Origin: Cloeon dipterum
Taxonomy: Eukaryota; Arthropoda; Insecta; Ephemeroptera; Baetidae
Length of the DNA: 64,000 bases
NCBI RefSeq assembly: GCF_949628265.1
Contig: NC_088790.1
Coordinates: 2,608,545-2,672,544 of the forward strand
Direction of reading: 5' to 3'
The notes under the pieces: generated by a model
The model's input: the letters and a program-made list of their open reading frames with translations, nothing else
Databases searched by the model: none
Told to the model about the DNA's origin: nothing
In this document: positions 1 to 10,831 of the stretch, piece by piece
Layout of the letters: each line of letters opens with the position of its first letter
How positions within the stretch are numbered: the first letter of the stretch is position 1
Translations under genes and position numbers: made by a program

Positions 1-690
1 TCGGATACCGAGAGCGGGCAGGGGGGTCACTTGCGGTTACCTAAAATATATTAAACAAAGGGTTGTTTTGCGTTTAAAACGTGACCCTGAAGCATTTTTC
101 ATTGGAATTTTTTTAAATTTAGCTTTGACCATCTCAAAATGGCAGTGCCCAGTGTTGGGCACTCATCGGGCACCTTTCGGGTACTCGGAGCGGGCAGGGG
201 GTTAACCATGGTCACTTGCGGTCACATAAAAAAATTTAAACAAAGGGTGGTTTTGCATGCAAGGCATGACCCTGAACCTGGTTTGATTGGATTTTTTTTA
301 TTTTTGGCTTGGACCACCTCAATTTGCCAGTGCCCAGCCGTGGGCACCCAAAGGGCACCTTTCGGGTAGCTCGGATCGGATAACTGCGGTGTGACCGGTG
401 TATGGAATTTTTGGGTTAATTTTTGGGCAAAGAAAAAAAATGTTATTTAATAAGTAAAAATAAAAATTTTGATGCATTTTAAAATAACCACTCGAGGGTT
501 ACCTTTTGGCCACCCAATGGTTAACCGAAGCGTGGGCACTATATTTCTTACACTAGTTTTTACTCTAAAATTTTGTCAGAATTTTTTCAGTCCAGATTTT
601 AATTTATCTAGTATAATTACACAAGTAAATTAAAATATTAACTTTGATAACCAAAACGGGTTACCCAATGGTTAACCAATGGGCAACCTC
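1..690. repeat. Tandem repeat (about 176 bp unit) and related GGTTACC/GGGCACC repeat
   Basis: The motif GAGCGGGCAGGGGG occurs at 12 and again at 188. Both copies are followed by a TCACTTGCGGT motif, an A-rich stretch with AAACAAAGGGT, a GTGACCCTGAA-like motif and GGGCACC motifs, which gives a period of about 176 bp. A third unit appears to begin near 371. Looser GGTTACCNAATGGTTAACC motifs continue to about 690. The array starts before the window, so its full size is unknown. No gene is seen here. Confidence 0.6.
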
Positions 691-1025
691 AAAATCACAA
701 TTAATTATTTAGTCCGTGTTTCGTTATTAATTATTTATTAAAAATTTTTTGACTTGTAATACTCTAATTAGCATTTTAAACTCTTTTAATTTACTCGTTT
801 TGAGTACTTCCGTGCTCAGGCAGCATAATATATCGCGCGCGCTTTCTTGGCTACACTGGTTGACCGCAAGTGTGGCGCCACTGTCGGCAGCGGCTAGCAG
901 CAACAGCTGCCGCTTTGCTCGCATGCTCGCTGACTGACTGTTTGTGTTTGAACTTGGGACGGTTGAGGATTGCATCATCATTGTCGGCAGAGATTTTCTC
1001 AGTGTTTTTGGTCATTTTTCGACAA

Positions 1026-1540
1026 ATGGACTACTACAACGGATCCTTGGAAGGACGATGGATGTTTTACAAGGTAAGGGAATTATGAATTTACATAGAT
1101 TCGATCACGGGGGGCTTAAAAAATACGCGCGCGTACATTTACTTAAAAATCGTCATTTTAAATCGCTTTTTAATCATTCTTTGTGTCATCAGGCTTGCAC
1201 CGCGTCCCGCCCTGATCTTCTGTTTTGATGTCCTGGTCGGGAATAGCTGCCTGTACGCGATGGCCATCCGGATTTCAAGCCTGGACAACTAAACAAAACT
1301 TCTCCCGTCTCCGGTGTATCCAGGTATGCAGTTGAATGCATGGCGATATTAATGAGTAGAAAATTGATTCTTTTTATTTTATTTTGCAGGGTTATCATCT
1401 GCTGTTTTGTTTCCATTTTCAACTGACAATGAGTGCCGACAGTACATAAATGGGACTGGACTCAGGAGACGAAAAGCAACATGACAAGATACATAGTATA
1501 GTGCTGCTGGACGATGACATGAGTGTTGGGAGATAAAGTG
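1026..1540 (+). other. Possible small spliced transcription unit, unidentified
   Basis: A 16-codon open stretch (ATG at 1026, reading MDYYNGSLEGRWMFYK) ends at a good donor (AAG|GTAAGG, exon end 1073). Plausible further exons are 1193-1323 (acceptor CATCAG, donor CAG|GTATGC) and 1390 onward (acceptor TTTTGCAG). Joining exon 1 to exon 2 gives a 27-residue protein that stops at 1226-1228, well before the next junction. That suggests a non-coding RNA, an NMD-prone leader, or exon 2 skipping (exon 1 to exon 3 gives about 35 residues). I recognise no family, and the splice sites are the only real support. Confidence 0.3.
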
Positions 1541-1559
1541 GTAATTCTGTGTGTGTTCC

Positions 1560-2164
1560 ATGGTTATTTTTTGTGTTAAATTTTGTGTATGTCTTCAAAA
1601 TTAATTTTGACTCAAAATTTCAATATATTATTCATTTTTTGTACTAATGTTTGCAACAGTTGAATTCCTAAACAGATTTATGTGAATAGTATACAGTATG
1701 TTTGCGGCATATTTTAAATTAAAGCAATTTTCTAGACAGTTAATTGTGGCAACTAAAATTTTTAATCTATTACTTTGACAATTATCATAGGCTTAAAATC
1801 AACCATCTCAAATGCCTTAAGTATCTTAAGTCAATTACAGCTGATGGTGCCATTGTATAATTCCTATTTTAATTCCTTTAAGGAATTAATCTTGCTGCAG
1901 TGCATTATGGACTAAAAATAATTCATTTTACTGTGCTGGAAACAGTGGAAACCAAAATAAGTTCAGCAAATCACCGTTCAATTTTTATAATTATTTGTTC
2001 TGTTGCTGCATTGCCTACATATACATAATCAATGTGATAATTTTAACTATTAGTCTCATTTTTGTACTGTGCAGTTCTCCGCGGTCTATTGTACGCTATT
2101 TTTTGGGGTTGAAAATTGTTATTTTCATTTGTATATTATATTATATTATTTGCTTATTCTGTTA
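1560..2164. other. AT-rich spacer, no feature seen
   Basis: Low-GC sequence without a plausible coding exon, RNA gene or strong repeat on either strand. Confidence 0.5.
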
Positions 2165-3345
2165 ATGAAAGGTGCAATGTAACTTGACTGCATTTAGGTA
2201 TCACCTTGGAATTTTCACAGCCAAACCTAGTTTTTTATTCTGAACAACTTTTAACTTTATAAAACTTGCAAGTCTTTCTCGACCTTTTTTTGGAAAATTC
2301 AATATTAGTGGATGTTAGTCCCCATTGATATTTTTTCAGGATTCAAGACTAAATTGTATCCCGTGAATATCTGCACAAGCACACCAGGTTTCAGAGGTGC
2401 AACAATAGTTTTGCCAGTTTTGCTTTAATTTGAATTTGAAAATTCATATCCGGCTTGAGGCTGCTCGACCGAGCATGGCCTTTACTTACCGAGGTCACCG
2501 ATCATTAGTCGAGAATATTTTTACTTCTTACCATTTGATTAGACACACCAAGAGGGCCCAGGGTAGACACAATAAGGTCAAAATCGACCTTCAGGGTCTG
2601 TACCTAACGAGACCCTGAGATTAAAATTTCAAATTTCATCGAACTTGGAATCTTTTCGTAGGTTTTCGCCGCTTTACAGCTCAAATATAAAGCCAAAACT
2701 GCCGAATGACATTCCTGAAACCGGTTCTCAAAATAACTGTGGAAGCCATTAATCCTGACGTGATGTTAAATGTTGATAAAATTCAAAATCGGCAGTTTTG
2801 ACTTTGTATTAGAGCTGCACAGCGGTGATAGCCTATGGAAAGACACTAAGTTCGATGAAATTGATTTTTTTAAATTTTTATCTCAGGGTCTCGTCAGGTA
2901 CAGACCCTGAATATCGATTTCGACCTTTATGTATGTCTATACTGGGCCCTCTTGTTGTGTCTAATCAAATGGAATGGGTAAAAATATTATCAACGAATGA
3001 TCGGCGAACTCGCCGACTAAAGGCCATGCTCGATCGAGCGGCCTCGAGCAGGTTTTTAATTTTCAAATTAAAATTGCAGCAAAACTATTGTTGAACCTTT
3101 GAAACTTGGTGAGCTTGAGCAGAATTTCAATAGGGCTCTATTTCAGCCCTGAATCCCAAAAAATCTAAGGGTTCTATCATCCCTTAATTTTGAATTTTCG
3201 AAAAAGGTCGTGAAAGGTGACCTTGACCTACAACTTGCGAATATTTTGTTCACTGAATATTTGTTCAGAATCGAAAACTAGGCTGTAAAGTGAATATTTC
3301 AAGGTGATGCCTCAACGCAATCAAGAGTTATAATCCGCCTTTGAA
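2165..3345. mobile_element. Large imperfect inverted-repeat (foldback/MITE-like) element
   Basis: The left arm (about 2165-2706) is the reverse complement of the right arm (about 2788-3345), with a spacer of about 80 bp. Shared landmarks in opposite orientation are GATTAGACACA followed by AGAGGGCCCAG (near 2539-2562 and 2940-2970), TCAGGGTCTGTACCT (near 2592 and 2895), GAGCATGGCCTTTA (near 2471 and 3023) and AACAATAGTTTTGC (near 2400 and 3080). Arms of over 500 bp make this a foldback-type non-autonomous DNA element or a head-to-head duplication. Divergence between the arms suggests it is old. No transposase is present and clear target-site duplications were not found. Confidence 0.75.
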
Positions 3346-3976
3346 TTTCTGATTTCATGTTCCGGAGATTTTTATGAAATTGTAATATTAGGGAACGGAT
3401 GGTCATAGATGTATTAAATGTATAATTAAGTTATTGTTACTTTGCTGTATTGATATAACCAATAAAAGTGCTGCCCATCTGGCTGCCCACTGAGGGTGAC
3501 CACCGGGCGGGCACCCAATGGTTACCTTTTGGCTACCTCTTACCTCGGGCTGTCATTTTGTGCTATACTGAAATTTAACTTTTTTAATGGACAGAGTCAA
3601 TTGACCTGCCACCAGTGCCACCTGACAGCCCTAGATAAAAGGTAGCCAAAAGGTAACCAATGGCTGCCCACTGGTGGTAACCTCAGCCGGGCACCTGATG
3701 GTTAGCTTTTGGTCAACGAATATTCTCGGCCTCTCATTTATTACGCTCCCTGAATTCAGGTATACTTTTAACGTACATAAAAGGTGATTCTATGAATGGT
3801 CATTTAATGGGTGCCCATTTGGTGCCCGAATTCTGGGCATGACCACTCGCGGGTGCCCGAAGGGTTGGACATGCGGTATAACCAATGGGTGCCCATCTGG
3901 GTGCCCACGGGGGGTAGCCGGGTGACCGAACGCGGGCAACCAATGGGCACCTTTTGGTTGACTTTTTTCTCGGTGG
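3346..3976. repeat. Degenerate GGGTGCCCAATGG / GGTTACC repeat cluster
   Basis: The motifs GGGTGCCCA, GGTAACC and GGTTACCTTTTGG recur in both orientations at about 3470-3540, 3640-3730 and 3800-3960. They match the motifs at the left edge of the window, so this is one dispersed family. The small open frames here come from the repeat composition and do not look like genes. Confidence 0.5.
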
Positions 3977-4450
3977 GAAGTACACCAAAGCTCCAAGAAA
4001 GCCTCAAAATCAACACAAGGCTTTAAAATCGGCCCTTTTCAGGGCCAACAAATACATCTGAATAAAGTTTCAAAGCAATGAAATAATTTTTAAAATTTTT
4101 AAGTAATTTCGCCGCTTTTTTTGTTCGTTTGCCTCCATTATAATTCCAATATTACTTAATTAGAAAGGAAGTTGAGAATTAGTTATAAAATAAATTGCAA
4201 AGAAATAACCTAATTAAATCAATACCATCATTAATTCTGTCATGACGAACTACCGATTAAATAATTGAAGCAAATATATTGCTTTTCTCTTCACTGCGTT
4301 AGAGGGGTTACACCGGTCTCGGTTGTTGCTCGCTCATCCGCCGCAAACAGCAAACAGCTCACTCATTTTCAGAGCCCGAGATTTACGATGTATGTTAAAG
4401 TAGGTTTCAAAGCAATGAACCATCCATCCAATAAACTGATCTTTAAAGAG
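3977..4450 (+). repeat. Duplicated histone-type 3' flank (copy of 9142-9620)
   Basis: About 475 bp nearly identical to 9142-9620, the 3' end and flank of the RING-WWE gene. It begins at AAGTACACCAAAGCTCCAAG, the relic of H2B C-terminal codons, and includes a histone stem-loop at 4031-4046, an AATAAA-like site and the downstream spacer. It has no coding body in front. It shares the AAAGCTCCAAGAAAGCC variant with the RING gene and not with true H2B (10411), so it was copied from the RING-gene version or from their common ancestor. Homology stops at about 4449. Confidence 0.8.
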
Positions 4451-5670
4451 CACGGGCCATAGGCGATCGGTGGATTTCGATACAATTTGTGATTTTCTCA
4501 CTGCAGCACGGTGAGATTTTCTCAACCTTGACTTGCAGTGTACTTCAAAAGAACACGTGACGTTCACGGCTATGACACGCGGGGCAAGCCAGAGCTGTAC
4601 ATTCCGGTCCAGGCATCGCTGCTTTCAAAGAAAAATCCCCTTGCTTGTGCGTTGCGAGCGTGTACAATGCCTTGCCAGTGTCACTACGCCTAGAGCCCCG
4701 AGTCAAAGAATTTAGTACGGCTTTGAAAGGTTTCCTTTGCAAACACAAATTTTACTCTTCCCAAGAGTATATTTCTCTTTTGTCAAAAACTTATGATGTT
4801 GTTGTGTGGTAATTATTTTTCTATTGTATATTGTGTTTGTAATTTGCAATTAGCGATGGAATATGTTGTGAGAAGATCTTCACCTTGATGTAGTGCCATG
4901 CTAAAAGTCAAATAAAATGAATTGAATATAAACGCGCCCCAACTGCTTTATCCTCTTGGCCTTTTGCTAAGAATTCTGCTTTCTTTGTTCTGTGCATGGG
5001 TTCTCACTATATTTTACTGCATGAGCATGGGGCTTGATAAATGGGAAAATTGACTGGACAGAGGAGACTTAAACAAAACGTTTTGTAAAGCTGCCAATGC
5101 GTCATGTGTATTATATCGCTATCCTTCGCATCGAGGGCATCTCTTTTAGTCCACAACTGCTGGTTGCTGCCCTAATTCTTTAACTGTTTTCCCCGTATGA
5201 GGGATGAGAATTATGCAGAAGGCGAAGCTGGCCCTTTTGTATATTTTCTGGTCATATGTATGACAAAATGTTTGATAATAATTCATTGCCACATGGAAAC
5301 CATTAAAAATTATTCTCAAGGCGCAAAAGTTTTGAATATCTACGGAAAAATGTGTTTGAAAAGATAAAGTTTGTGGTAATTACCGTTTTTTAAATAATCT
5401 TAAATTTTATTTCGCAGCCAACGCCTCTTTTAGTGGCAAGATATAATTTGAACTAGCCTAGCACACGGGTCGCTAGTACGCATGCGTCCGTGTGCTTGCG
5501 CTCTAGAGCGAGCAGGCGGCAAGCCTACAGATTGAAATATATATAGCGACCAAAGGGAAATTTGGCCAGGAAAATTGAAATTTAGGAATTTTTCCTTCCT
5601 GCCTCCTTTGGAAACTTCAAGTGACCCTTGACCCATTTACATGCACCGATCGCCTATGCCACGGGCTAAC
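4449..5670. mobile_element. Possible DNA element bounded by inverted termini
   Basis: The sequence CCATAGGCGATCGGTG near 4456 recurs inverted near 5648 (CACCGATCGCCTATG). Flanking bases also partly match (GCACGGG / GCCCGTG). The left terminus coincides with the point where the duplicated histone flank is interrupted, as expected for an insertion. The interior has no recognisable transposase, and the sequence after the right terminus does not obviously resume the flank. The call is therefore tentative. Confidence 0.35.
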
Positions 5671-8136
5671 AATAAACACGCAAACACACTCGAAGGGTGC
5701 TGCGTTGCAAGCTCGTCTCACGGTCACAGTTGAAGCGAGTTACGCGGCAGAGTCGTGCCCAAAAAGTAAAACTTTCAGAATTTAAGTAACTAAAAGCAGA
5801 CTCGATTGTCATGTTATTATTGATATTATAATTATCTTGATATCGACACACATTTTAAAAATTTTCGATGCATGTGAATGCACCAGGAAATCAAAGATAT
5901 TGCAAGCAAATTTTTTTATTAAGTAACATTGCTTTTAGGCCACATCCACCATCTAAAGACGAAACCTTGATGCGTCGTTCCTCCCCTTCCCACCATTGTT
6001 ACTTTTGCAGCGAGTCGCAGTACCCTCTGTCGCTCGCTTAAAAACGCTGAAAAAGCAATTAAATTCGGCCTCGGAAACGGTCTTAGATCGGGATACCCTG
6101 AGAAAGGTCGTTTGGGCATTCCCTTCGTGAGCGCTGTCGTATAAGGGAAAATTCATCGATTTGAAAAGAATAAATCAATTTTTAAAAATTGAATTTATGT
6201 GGTTTACTACCAACTACGCGTGAATCCACTGGGATATATAGTTCTGAAAACGGACAAAATTCCATCGCCTGCTTTTTTCTCCCCCTCTTTCGCCCACCCA
6301 CATCGCCAAGAAAATGGACCACACACCATTTTCCTTCCAATTTGAGAGAATTTTGTTGGAAATCATTGTTTGCGCGTATAGCTATTTTCGGAGGGGTAGC
6401 GTTCGTTGTGCGTGAAAATAACAATAGATATACGCAGCGGAGGTAAAATATTGCGTTTCCCCTTGCGCTGTGCGCTGGAAGAACGACGAAGGTAGTGAAA
6501 AGCATGACGTTCATTATCAGGTGTTGCGCATCACGAGAGATAAAATTCAAGCTGACGTTGGCATTCTAGAGAGTGTAGTGTCGAAGACGAGGAACTTAGG
6601 ACAAGCCTTTACTTAAGTCACTAATGAACATTTTTTGTGTTTTTATATGTGATTTATTTTAGATGTGACATTATTGCATTGTTGTATTTGATTTTAATTG
6701 TAACTCATGATATGGACGTATGTGATGACAACGGAACTGGTCGAGGAATAAAAACGACGAATTTCTCTTTGTTGACAACGAGGATGAAGCCTGGGTTTAA
6801 TTATATTCAACATTTTTATTGTGTTTTGGCCGATATGTGAGTTGCCTCAATTACGCATGATCGCAGCCAAAAGAGCAGGCTTCAATCAGTTAAATTTAGC
6901 CAAGAATTATTGGTAAGTGATAAACAAAACGAATAAACGTGAATGTTCCAATATCTGCTGAAATATCTCTCCTTTCTCTGCATGCATTAATTAAAAGCCG
7001 AGTTTTAAATTTTATAAACATGCCTCTCCAAATTTAAAAAAAAACACAACTCTGATTTTTCCTTGCAAAAAGTAAGATAAAATAGAATAAATTAAAATAT
7101 GGGGTCCTTGGGAAGCTTAGACGGTCGACCTTTTTCTTCTGTACTCAATTTATTTCCAAAAACATGAAATCTTCACGAATCATGAAAAATGATGACGATT
7201 GCACTGTATTTAAAATGGGTCAATTTGACAAGGAAAAAACTTTGTCAAATTGACGATGACCGCTTTTTAACAAGCTTTAAACTCGTCACGATTTTAAGCT
7301 CTCGACTAGCATACTGTCGCTGACTAGCTTAACACTAGTTAAAACCAGGTCATCGTCAATTTAACAAACTTAAACTGTGTCGATCACTGCTGGCCTGCCG
7401 CCGTGGCGTACGCTGGTCTGCAACCCCGTGAATGCTTGCCTGTCACCCCAAATTCCGAGACAAGAAATTGAAACAGGAAACAAGAATTCCGGCAGGACAG
7501 GAATATATTTTTGAGGAACAGGACAAGACAAGAATTTTGTTTCAAAACAATCCCATTCTTGGTCTATTTTGTATCAAATATACCTCATTTATAGACAGCA
7601 TTACTTTTCATTTTGATGCTACCTTACAAAATGTTTACTTCCTTTCATGTAACTATAAACATTTTTCCAAAAAAGCCTAAAAATTATCCACGACGTTTAC
7701 AATTTTGCTCTAAAGCTTTATTTAAAATGCAAAAATCTTTAATTATATAGTCAGTGGTGTTCGAAAAACAAGCATTTAACGGAAACAATCAACTGTATCA
7801 AAAATAACATTTCTTAGGGGTTTCTGCGATTCTTTTTCATTTTAAGCACTTTTGAAATACTTTTTCAGGCACTTTTTGTTGGATACTAAATTCTGGACGG
7901 GATGCATACTTTTTTTCCGTTTTGTTCATAAAGGGGAATTAGATTAATTAAAAATTATATACTATATCAACAGGCACAATTTAAACACTTTGAAAAATCT
8001 GTCAAATGGAAGTTTCAAATAATTAGAAGCAAACAAAAAACAGGTATAAATATTGATCTAGAAGATCATTTTGTATATTTGAATTAAATTTAAGAAAAAA
8101 AAGGGAAAAACAGGAACAGGACAGGAAATTTTTTTA
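5671..8136. other. Gene-poor spacer with small hairpins and GGAACAGGACAGGAA-type repeat
   Basis: No coding exon could be supported. A hairpin GTCAATTTGACAA/TTTGTCAAATTGAC lies at about 7218-7254. Its right half is inverted again at about 7349-7369. Near 7430-7560 and 8080-8130 the strand is rich in ACAGGAACAGGACAAGA-like words, which recur as GGAACCGGAAATATTT-type words at 17645-17740 and 18235-18410. This is probably an old dispersed repeat. Confidence 0.45.
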
Positions 8137-8372
8137 CGAATGCGGCGAAAACTACTGAGCTTCCCTTATATACTGAGGCAAAGGAGCGCGAGCCGAGACG
8201 CATGCAGACAGCAGGCGACGCTTTCATTGGCTCGCTGCGCACTCCGCGCGAACAAAGTGTTCTCGAAGAGGGGGTGGATTCTCGGGTATATAAACTCGGG
8301 GGTTGTAAAGGGAATTTCATAAACCTGCTATCACATCGAACTTTGCTCTCTCCTTCGCTCTACTCAGCAGAA
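8137..8372 (+). promoter_or_regulatory. Copy of the H2A/H2B divergent promoter driving the RING-WWE gene
   Basis: The stretch 8137-8250 aligns closely with 10213-10320, the H2A/H2B divergent promoter: ACGAATGCGG, a CTGAG box, ACTGAGGCA, GGAGCGCGAGCCG, ACGCATGC, GCGACGCT and ATTGGCTCGCTGCGCACTC. It carries TATATAAA at 8287-8294 facing the RING gene. The reversed H2A-side TATA box also survives (8165-8172). The inverted CCAAT (ATTGG) near 8226 is kept, but the H2A-facing CCAAT word of the true promoter is lost. H2A coding sequence is missing on the left, where homology ends at about 8137. Confidence 0.85.
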
Positions 8373-9122
8373 ATGGCAATCTTCTTGCAAGAACCTTGGG
8401 CTCTTCGGACGCGGAGCGACGATCACGTCTGCGCCACCACCTTCAACATGGCACGCACGCTGACGGACGTCGACCAGGACATCGTCAGCCTGGAGGACGA
8501 GGAAGGGGACGTCGAGAGTAAGTTTTTGTTAATAAAATAAATGTTGAAAGTTACATTGACGACAATTATATAAATTTAAGTTCATTTGCCTCCAGAATTG
8601 AACTATTAGCCTCTTTATTTATTTTACAAATTATTTTTGCGACCTTTTCTAATAGATTTCTCTGATTTTGTTTCCGCAGACGACACTCGATGTCCCATCT
8701 GTCTGCTGGCCCTGGACATGCCGATGCGCTTGCCATGTTGCGGGCATTTATTTTGCTTCGACTGCAGTTGGGGCAAAATAAAACGCTGCGCAATGTGCCG
8801 GGCGTTCCTGCCGCTGGATTTCTGGGCCACGCCGGAAGATTTCCTCAGCTGTCCTGTGCCTGAGCCGGCGACCCAGTACAGCTGGATCTTCAAAACCACA
8901 TCCGGCTGGTGGCGTTTCTCTTGGCGCCAGGAGCAGGCGATTCGGCGGGCGTTGAGTGCAGGAATCTGCAAGCTCAGTCTCACCATCGCGGGCGAAGAGG
9001 CGACCTTGGATTTTCGGTCGCTTTTAATTAAGCAACATCGCAAGGTTGGCGCACTTTCCATTGCTCGCAACGGCACCTTTGAAGCTGTGGGGGTGGCCGG
9101 GCTCAAACTCTCGCCCGAATAG
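8373..9122 (+). CDS. RNF146-like RING-WWE E3 ubiquitin ligase embedded in a histone H2B gene frame
   Basis: Exons 8373-8517 and 8680-9122 (GT-AG) give 195 residues. A C3HC4 RING lies at about 53-88: C53, C56, C69, H71, C74, C77, C85, C88. A WWE domain follows at about 114-178, with WIF, SGWW, IAG and the KQH...IAR tail. RING followed closely by WWE is the layout of RNF146/Iduna, an E3 that binds iso-ADP-ribose in poly(ADP-ribose) chains and ubiquitinates PARylated proteins. RNF146 is usually longer, with an acidic/disordered tail that is absent here. The start is the first ATG after the TATA box and precedes an acidic stretch. Upstream lies a copied H2A/H2B promoter. Downstream are residual H2B codons and a histone stem-loop. 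Expression is therefore inferred to be S-phase coupled. The role, possibly turnover of PARylated chromatin proteins, is inference. All RING ligands are intact, so it does not look like a pseudogene. Confidence 0.85.
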
Positions 9123-9180
9123 CCAAGCACGTCGTGACCAAGTACACCAAAGCTCCAAGAAAGCCTCAAAATCAACACAA
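9123..9180 (+). pseudogene. Relic of the H2B C-terminal codons after the RING gene stop
   Basis: Just after the RING stop codon, GCCAAGCACGTCGTGACC and AAGTACACCAAAGCTCCAAG align with the last codons of H2B (10727-10785: GCCAAGCACGCCGTG, then after an 18-base gap relative to H2B, AACCAAGTACACC and AGCTCCAAG). The H2B stop codon has been lost. This marks where the foreign coding region joins the old H2B gene. Confidence 0.8.
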
Positions 9181-9192
9181 GGCTTTAAAATC

Positions 9193-9208
9193 GGCCCTTT
9201 TCAGGGCC
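9193..9208 (+). terminator. Histone mRNA 3' stem-loop of the RING-WWE gene
   Basis: GGCCCTTTTCAGGGCC, the same 6-bp stem and TTTC loop as at H2A, H2B, H3 and H4 in this window. It lies 71 bases after the RING stop. The purine-rich downstream element region (AAAGTTTCAAAGCAATGAA) resembles that after H2B (AAAAGTTCCAAAGCAACGAA). An AATAAA at 9223-9228 could give an alternative polyadenylated end. Confidence 0.85.
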
Positions 9209-9700
9209 AACAAATACATCTGAATAAAGTTTCAAAGCAATGAAATAATTTTTAAAATTTTTAAGTAATTTCGCCGCTTTTTTATGTTCGTTTGCCTCCA
9301 TTATAATTCCAATATTACTTAATTAGAAAGGAAGTTGAGAATTAGTAATAAAATAAATTGCAAAGAAATAACCTAATTAAATCAATGCCATCATTAATTC
9401 TGTCATGACGAACTACCGATTAAATAATTGAAGCAAATATATTGCTTCTCTCTTCAGTCTTCACTGCGTTAGAGGGGTTACACCGGTCTCGGTTGTTGCT
9501 CGCTCATCCGCCGCAAACAGCTAACAGCTCACTCATTTTCAGAGCGCGAGATTTACGATGTATGTTAAAGTAGGTTTCAAAGCAATGAACCATCCATCCA
9601 ATAAACTGATCTTTAAAGAACTATTCCGTTTATGTTATGTTTAAGCAGGACAGTTAAAGTTTAAACAAGAGTCTCACTGATAATAGAGGTAAATTAAATT
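9209..9700. repeat. H2B-type 3' spacer, duplicated at 3977-4450 and more distantly at 10830-11440
   Basis: The part up to 9620 is nearly identical to 4047-4450. Its last 150 bp (CCGCAAACAGC, CTCATT, CAGAG, GAGATTTACG, GGTTTCAAAGCAATGAAC, ATCCAATAAA) match 11325-11415 downstream of the true H2B. The three stretches therefore come from the same ancestral H2B 3' flank. No gene is seen here. Confidence 0.75.
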
Positions 9701-9752
9701 AGTGTTTGAGACGTCTCGTATTGCTTTGTAAATTAACGAGAATTATTTGGGT

Positions 9753-9768
9753 GGCCCTGAAAAGGGCC
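9753..9768 (-). terminator. H2A 3' stem-loop
   Basis: On the minus strand it reads GGCCCTTTTCAGGGCC followed by ACC, 30 bases after the H2A stop. It is the SLBP/U7-type processing signal of replication-dependent histone mRNA. Confidence 0.95.
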
Positions 9769-9798
9769 GGTTTCGCCGTGAACCTGCACGGTGTGAGC

Positions 9799-10410
<612 letters not shown>

Positions 10411-10785
10411 ATGCCACCCAAAACTTCGGGAAAGGCCGCCAAGAAGTCTGGCAAGGCCCAGAAGAACATCAGCAAGTCGGACAAGAAGGGAAAGAGGAAG
10501 CGCAGGAAGGAGTCGTACGCCATCTACATCTACAAGGTGCTTAAGCAGGTGCACCCCGACACCGGCGTGTCCAGCAAGGCCATGTCGATCATGAACTCGT
10601 TCGTGAACGACATCTTCGAGCGCATCGCCGCCGAAGCCAGCCGCCTGGCGCACTACAACAAGCGCTCCACCATCACGTCCCGGGAAATCCAGACCGCCGT
10701 GCGTCTGCTGCTGCCCGGAGAGCTGGCCAAGCACGCCGTGTCTGAGGGCACCAAGGCCGTAACCAAGTACACCAGCTCCAAGTAA
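10411..10785 (+). CDS. H2B: Histone H2B
   Basis: A single exon encoding 124 residues. It is a nucleosome core histone. It starts [20 protein letters not shown], as in insect H2B, with a basic tail followed by the fold ([20 protein letters not shown]...). It ends in AVTKYTSSK, with the lysine used for H2B monoubiquitination in the C-terminal helix. Its stem-loop lies at 10816-10831. It is the closest intact relative of the broken H2B frame that holds the RING-WWE gene. Confidence 0.98.
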   Translation: MPPKTSGKAAKKSGKAQKNISKSDKKGKRKRRKESYAIYIYKVLKQVHPDTGVSSKAMSIMNSFVNDIFERIAAEASRLAHYNKRSTITSREIQTAVRLLLPGELAKHAVSEGTKAVTKYTSSK

Positions 10786-10815
10786 GGCCTAAGATCGACA
10801 CAAGGCTTCCAAATC

Positions 10816-10831
10816 GGCCCTTTTCAGGGCC
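10816..10831 (+). terminator. H2B 3' stem-loop
   Basis: GGCCCTTTTCAGGGCC followed by ACCCAAATAAATC, 30 bases after the H2B stop. Confidence 0.95.

Noticed and set aside
3790-4026. Several overlapping open frames on both strands
   Set aside because: Created by the GGGTGCCCAATGG repeat; all frames are equally open.
3977-4120. Independent H2B pseudogene
   Set aside because: It carries the RING-gene version of the 3' end, so it is better read as a duplicate of that flank than as a separate H2B remnant.
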